A DNA stretch of 20,000 nucleotides from Pigoraptor vietnamica. Its lineage: Eukaryota > Opisthokonta > Filasterea. The stretch is taken from contig CALSCQ010000324.1 in the NCBI GenBank assembly GCA_943704525.1, forward strand, positions 1 through 20,000. Direction: 5' to 3'. Within the stretch, counting starts at the first letter, position 1. The number at the start of each line of letters is the position of its first letter. Positions 18,501 to 20,000 of this stretch are shown here, in pieces. Under the pieces are notes generated by a model that saw only the letters and a list, made by a program, of their open reading frames with translations, made no database searches and was not told the DNA's origin. A program made the position numbers and the translations under genes.

Positions 18501-18722
18501 ATGCATCTTAAAAAGATAACAACACCCGTTGGTAACAAGACAAGCGCACGCAATCTCCCACTGCGAAGGGTCCATGGCACGCACCCATGTCTCGTCCGTG
18601 CCCTCGTTTGTGCGGAGGGGTCCCCTGATCGCCACAGAAATGGCCGTGACATTCGTCGCCGCCGCAAACGCACACTGGCACACGGCCGCACTCACGAGCA
18701 ACACAAGCAGCGCCCGCGCCAT
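15510..18722 (-). CDS. Single-pass receptor: PKD x2, EGF, five Cys-rich modules
   Basis: Proposed exons (minus strand): 18722-18585, 18176-17345, 17236-17018, 16872-16681, 16608-16411, 16306-15510, giving 791 residues. Residues 1-21 form a signal peptide. Two PKD domains (about 24-116 and 118-214) each carry the WSFGD signature (63-67 and 166-170). An EGF-like domain follows (215-264, six Cys, ending GDGFKC). Five tandem six-cysteine modules, each opening with NPC or SPC, start near 269, 327, 399, 463 and 530. A glycine-rich membrane helix (598-623) is stopped by RRKK. The 168-residue tail has NPF (670-672), NPIY (740-743), a related HPLY (656-659) and a C-terminal TDV that fits a class I PDZ ligand. 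It is probably a plasma-membrane or endocytic adhesion/uptake receptor; its ligand is unknown. The family as a whole is not one I recognise. Exon 1 to 2 is the least certain junction; the others restore module spacing in frame. Confidence 0.8.
16307..16410 (-). other. Receptor intron 5
   Basis: This 104-base phase-1 intron has a GTAGGT donor after QQPGCR and a GCGCGCAG acceptor before ANLSPCRES. It separates modules 4 and 5. Confidence 0.85.
16609..16680 (-). other. Receptor intron 4 (in frame, stop-free)
   Basis: This is the shortest complete intron seen here at 72 bases, phase 1, with a GTGAGT donor and a CATTGCAG acceptor. It separates modules 3 and 4, between GCV and VPNPC. It has no stop and is a multiple of three, so only the module spacing and splice signals reveal it. 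Confidence 0.8.
16873..17017 (-). other. Receptor intron 3
   Basis: This 145-base phase-1 intron has a canonical GTGAGT donor and a TCTGCAG acceptor. It separates modules 2 and 3. It contains a TG/CA tract at about 16914-16990 close to the donor. Confidence 0.85.
16914..16990 (+). repeat. Interrupted TG/CA microsatellite in receptor intron 3
   Basis: About 77 bases are mostly alternating GT with GCGT, TAC and CATG interruptions. As in VPS13 introns 1 and 8, the sense strand of the gene reads CA. Confidence 0.9.
17237..17344 (-). other. Receptor intron 2 (in frame, stop-free)
   Basis: This 108-base phase-1 intron has a GTGCGT donor after the last cysteine of module 1 and a CACACAG acceptor just before the NPC that opens module 2. 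It has no stop and is a multiple of three, so it reads through. The read-through would add unpaired cysteines that break the six-cysteine spacing, which supports removal. Confidence 0.8.
18177..18584 (-). other. Receptor intron 1
   Basis: This 408-base phase-0 intron has a GTGCGT donor inside the first PKD domain (after NEGTDETW) and a TTATTCAG acceptor before TAVVTGAPAN. A branch-point-like CTGAC lies about 25 bases before the acceptor. An alternative acceptor with a better pyrimidine tract lies near 18297. The donor is inferred from PKD spacing and the window's preference for GTGCGT. Confidence 0.6.
18303..18330 (+). repeat. GA microsatellite and polypurine run in receptor intron 1
   Basis: Eight AG units at 18305-18320 continue into a purine-only run up to about 18330. 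On the sense strand this is a CT-rich polypyrimidine tract ending shortly before a TTAG. Confidence 0.9.
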
Positions 18723-19431
18723 GCTTCCGTCTCCCCAATGGGAGGAAAAAGATTAGGGGCGGAGAAATGCCCTCGCGCGGGCCGCAAGGAAATCGAGGTC
18801 AAGCGCGCGACGGAAGAGGCGGGCTCACAACACCATACGAAGGCGAGTATCTTCGGACGAATAAAACAGCGGTATTGGGTAATGAGACACCAAGCGACAC
18901 CCGCAACGAGCGAATCGCACGTGTTTTTAGAAGAAAGAAGAAGCAGAGAAAGAGAGAGAGCGATGGGAGAGAGGCCCATACTGAGTACACAACAATGGGG
19001 AAGGCGGGGACGAATGGCGAGCGAGACACACACGCACAATTAGCCACCCTGGGTGTGGCTGTTTTGACCGGCATTTTTATTTGAAAACATGGAGAAATGT
19101 GGGTGATTTTTGTGGATAAATTCAAATTCGTGTGCCGGACCAGCCTCCGTATCCATTATTTTGTGAATCATTTTCATAGTCAATTCATAGTGAATAAAGT
19201 TTAAATCAATGATGTGACGTGATGACATGCTCATTTCAATAATGTCGTCATTACATTCATATAATGTCGTCACAATGACCTCATCGCAAATCGTAACGCA
19301 CACGTCAGCCACAACACTTTGAAACTCGCTCCCGCACCACCATCGACGTTCGCTGTTCCTCGCTGCCATGCGCGCTGCCTTCCCTGCGATCTAGGAGAGC
19401 GGGGTCGTCCGCCGCCCCCTCTCCCGCCAAA
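18723..19431. promoter_or_regulatory. Divergent promoter region, receptor and S2P genes
   Basis: About 709 bases lie between two start codons that face away from each other, so this should contain both promoters. The receptor side holds a purine-rich run (about 18927-18975) and a CACGTG at 18918-18923. The centre and S2P side (about 19060-19290) are AT-rich, unlike the rest of the window, and carry short direct repeats and a TGACGTGA at 19215-19222. No gene is apparent here; open frames on both strands look random. Confidence 0.6.
19239..19272. repeat. 12-base direct repeats 22 bases apart in the divergent promoter
   Basis: ATAATGTCGTCA occurs at 19239-19250 and 19261-19272, each preceded by a similar TTCA. 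The reverse complement contains TGACGACAT, close to the TGATGACAT found about 15 bases upstream. The 22-base period is about two helical turns, a spacing common for paired transcription-factor sites. A bZIP-type TGACG half-site is present in each copy. Confidence 0.5.
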
Positions 19432-20000
19432 ATGGTGGCGGATGTGCTCGTGACAGTGGCCGTATTTTGGGTGGCCGTGCTCGCCGCCGATCACGTGCTG
19501 CTGCTGCGGTACAGACACGCCTACATCGCATGGCTCGAGGCGGCGGGCATCTCCCTCTCTCTTGGGCGCGTGTCGTGGTATACGACGCGGCTGAACCGGT
19601 TCTTCGTGTCGGTTGGCCACTGGCTCGCGCCGCTGCTGCGCGTATGGTTCAACTGCGGCATCGCGTTTGGGGTGCTCGCTATGCTCTCGGCGGTCGCCAT
19701 TCTCTTTGCGAACCTGTACAAGACTGTGTTTGTTCCGGCGGAGCCCAAGATACTCACGCCCGTGGTGCGTGCTCACTCGTCCGCTCATTTGCACACTTGA
19801 AATGCACCCCCCTTGCCGCGCCAGTGCTGACGTCACCTGACCCTCAGGTGCCTGGCGTCAACGTCCCCACGCACCAGCTCGTCTATTACGCCGTTGCGCT
19901 TGCTGTCAGCGGCTTCATTCACGAAGTCGGTCACGCCATTGCGGCCACGTGGTATGCGCACCTTGGCCTTTTCTCCCACGTTACTCACCACACACGCAAG
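19432..20000 (+). CDS. MBTPS2: Site-2 protease, MBTPS2-like, 5' part only
   Basis: Site-2 protease is an intramembrane zinc metalloprotease of the Golgi/ER that releases membrane-bound transcription factors (SREBP, ATF6 in animals) after a first luminal cut. Exon 1 is 19432-19764 (111 residues) and exon 2 is 19848-19951; the gene runs off the window inside intron 2. Residues 3-25 and about 72-96 are membrane spans. Family matches in exon 1 are HAYIAWLEAAGISLS, FNRF-like LNRFF and WFNCGIAFGVLAMLS. Exon 2 gives VPGVNVPTHQLVYY, then the catalytic HEVGH at residues 136-140 inside a membrane helix: two zinc-binding His and the catalytic Glu. The stretch between the second span and the PG-N-P motif is only about 15 residues, lacking the long Ser-rich linker of the human enzyme. 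The ATG at 19432 gives a first span directly at the N terminus, as in the family. Later zinc ligand and PDZ-like parts lie outside the window. Confidence 0.92.
19765..19847 (+). other. S2P intron 1
   Basis: This 83-base phase-0 intron has a GTGCGT donor, a branch-point-like TGCTGAC about 20 bases before the acceptor, and an acceptor CCCTCAG. It joins EPKILTPV to VPGVNVP, matching the continuous family sequence. Confidence 0.88.
19952..20000 (+). other. S2P intron 2, start only
   Basis: A GTATGC donor follows the codons for GHAIAAT plus two bases (phase 2). Reading on gives residues unlike the family, so the intron probably starts here and its acceptor lies beyond the window. Confidence 0.65.

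Noticed and set aside
15510-18722. Integrin beta subunit
   Set aside because: The tail resembles integrin beta tails in its NPxY-like motifs, but there is no PSI or beta-I (VWA-like) domain; the ectodomain has PKD domains instead.
18459-19043. Plus-strand open frame of 194 residues
   Set aside because: It overlaps exon 1 and the promoter of the receptor antisense and looks random.

Overview
This is nuclear DNA from a GC-rich, intron-bearing eukaryote, most likely a protist. The evidence is spliceosomal GT-AG introns of about 70 to 450 bases, long CA/TG microsatellites inside introns, and four gene families that are purely or typically eukaryotic. The species cannot be fixed from the sequence. 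A VPS13, an animal-type S2P protease and a PKD/EGF cell-surface receptor together would fit a unicellular relative of animals or a similar free-living protist, but this is only a guess.

Layout. (1) 295-1119, plus strand: an intronless zinc-ribbon protein of the Rpr2/Rpp21/Snm1 family (RNase P/MRP subunit), with two CACGTG boxes one helical turn apart about 110 bases upstream. (2) 1333-14480, minus strand: one very large gene for VPS13, the bridge-like lipid transfer protein. I reconstruct it as nine exons and about 3,851 residues, complete from the chorein N terminus to the C-terminal PH-like domain. Its first intron holds a TG tract of about 317 bases. Genes 1 and 2 converge with only 213 bases between their stops. 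(3) 14481-15509: intergenic, with VPS13 upstream sequence, a small AT-rich island and a hairpin just after the next gene's stop. (4) 15510-18722, minus strand: a six-exon gene for a single-pass surface protein of about 791 residues. It has a signal peptide, two PKD domains, one EGF-like domain, five tandem six-cysteine modules, a glycine-rich membrane span and a 168-residue tail with adaptor and PDZ-type motifs. (5) 18723-19431: a divergent promoter region that turns AT-rich and holds 12-base direct repeats spaced 22 bases apart. (6) 19432 to beyond the window end, plus strand: the first two exons of site-2 protease (MBTPS2-like), including the HEVGH zinc motif.

The genes do not form an operon or one pathway. 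VPS13 and S2P both belong to endomembrane and lipid biology, but their nearness is not evidence of joint function. The most novel material is the surface receptor: its six-cysteine modules match no domain I can name and lie on symmetric phase-1 exons, as expected for a module spread by exon duplication. Four introns (two in VPS13, two in the receptor) are multiples of three without stops, so a naive reading would wrongly take them as coding.
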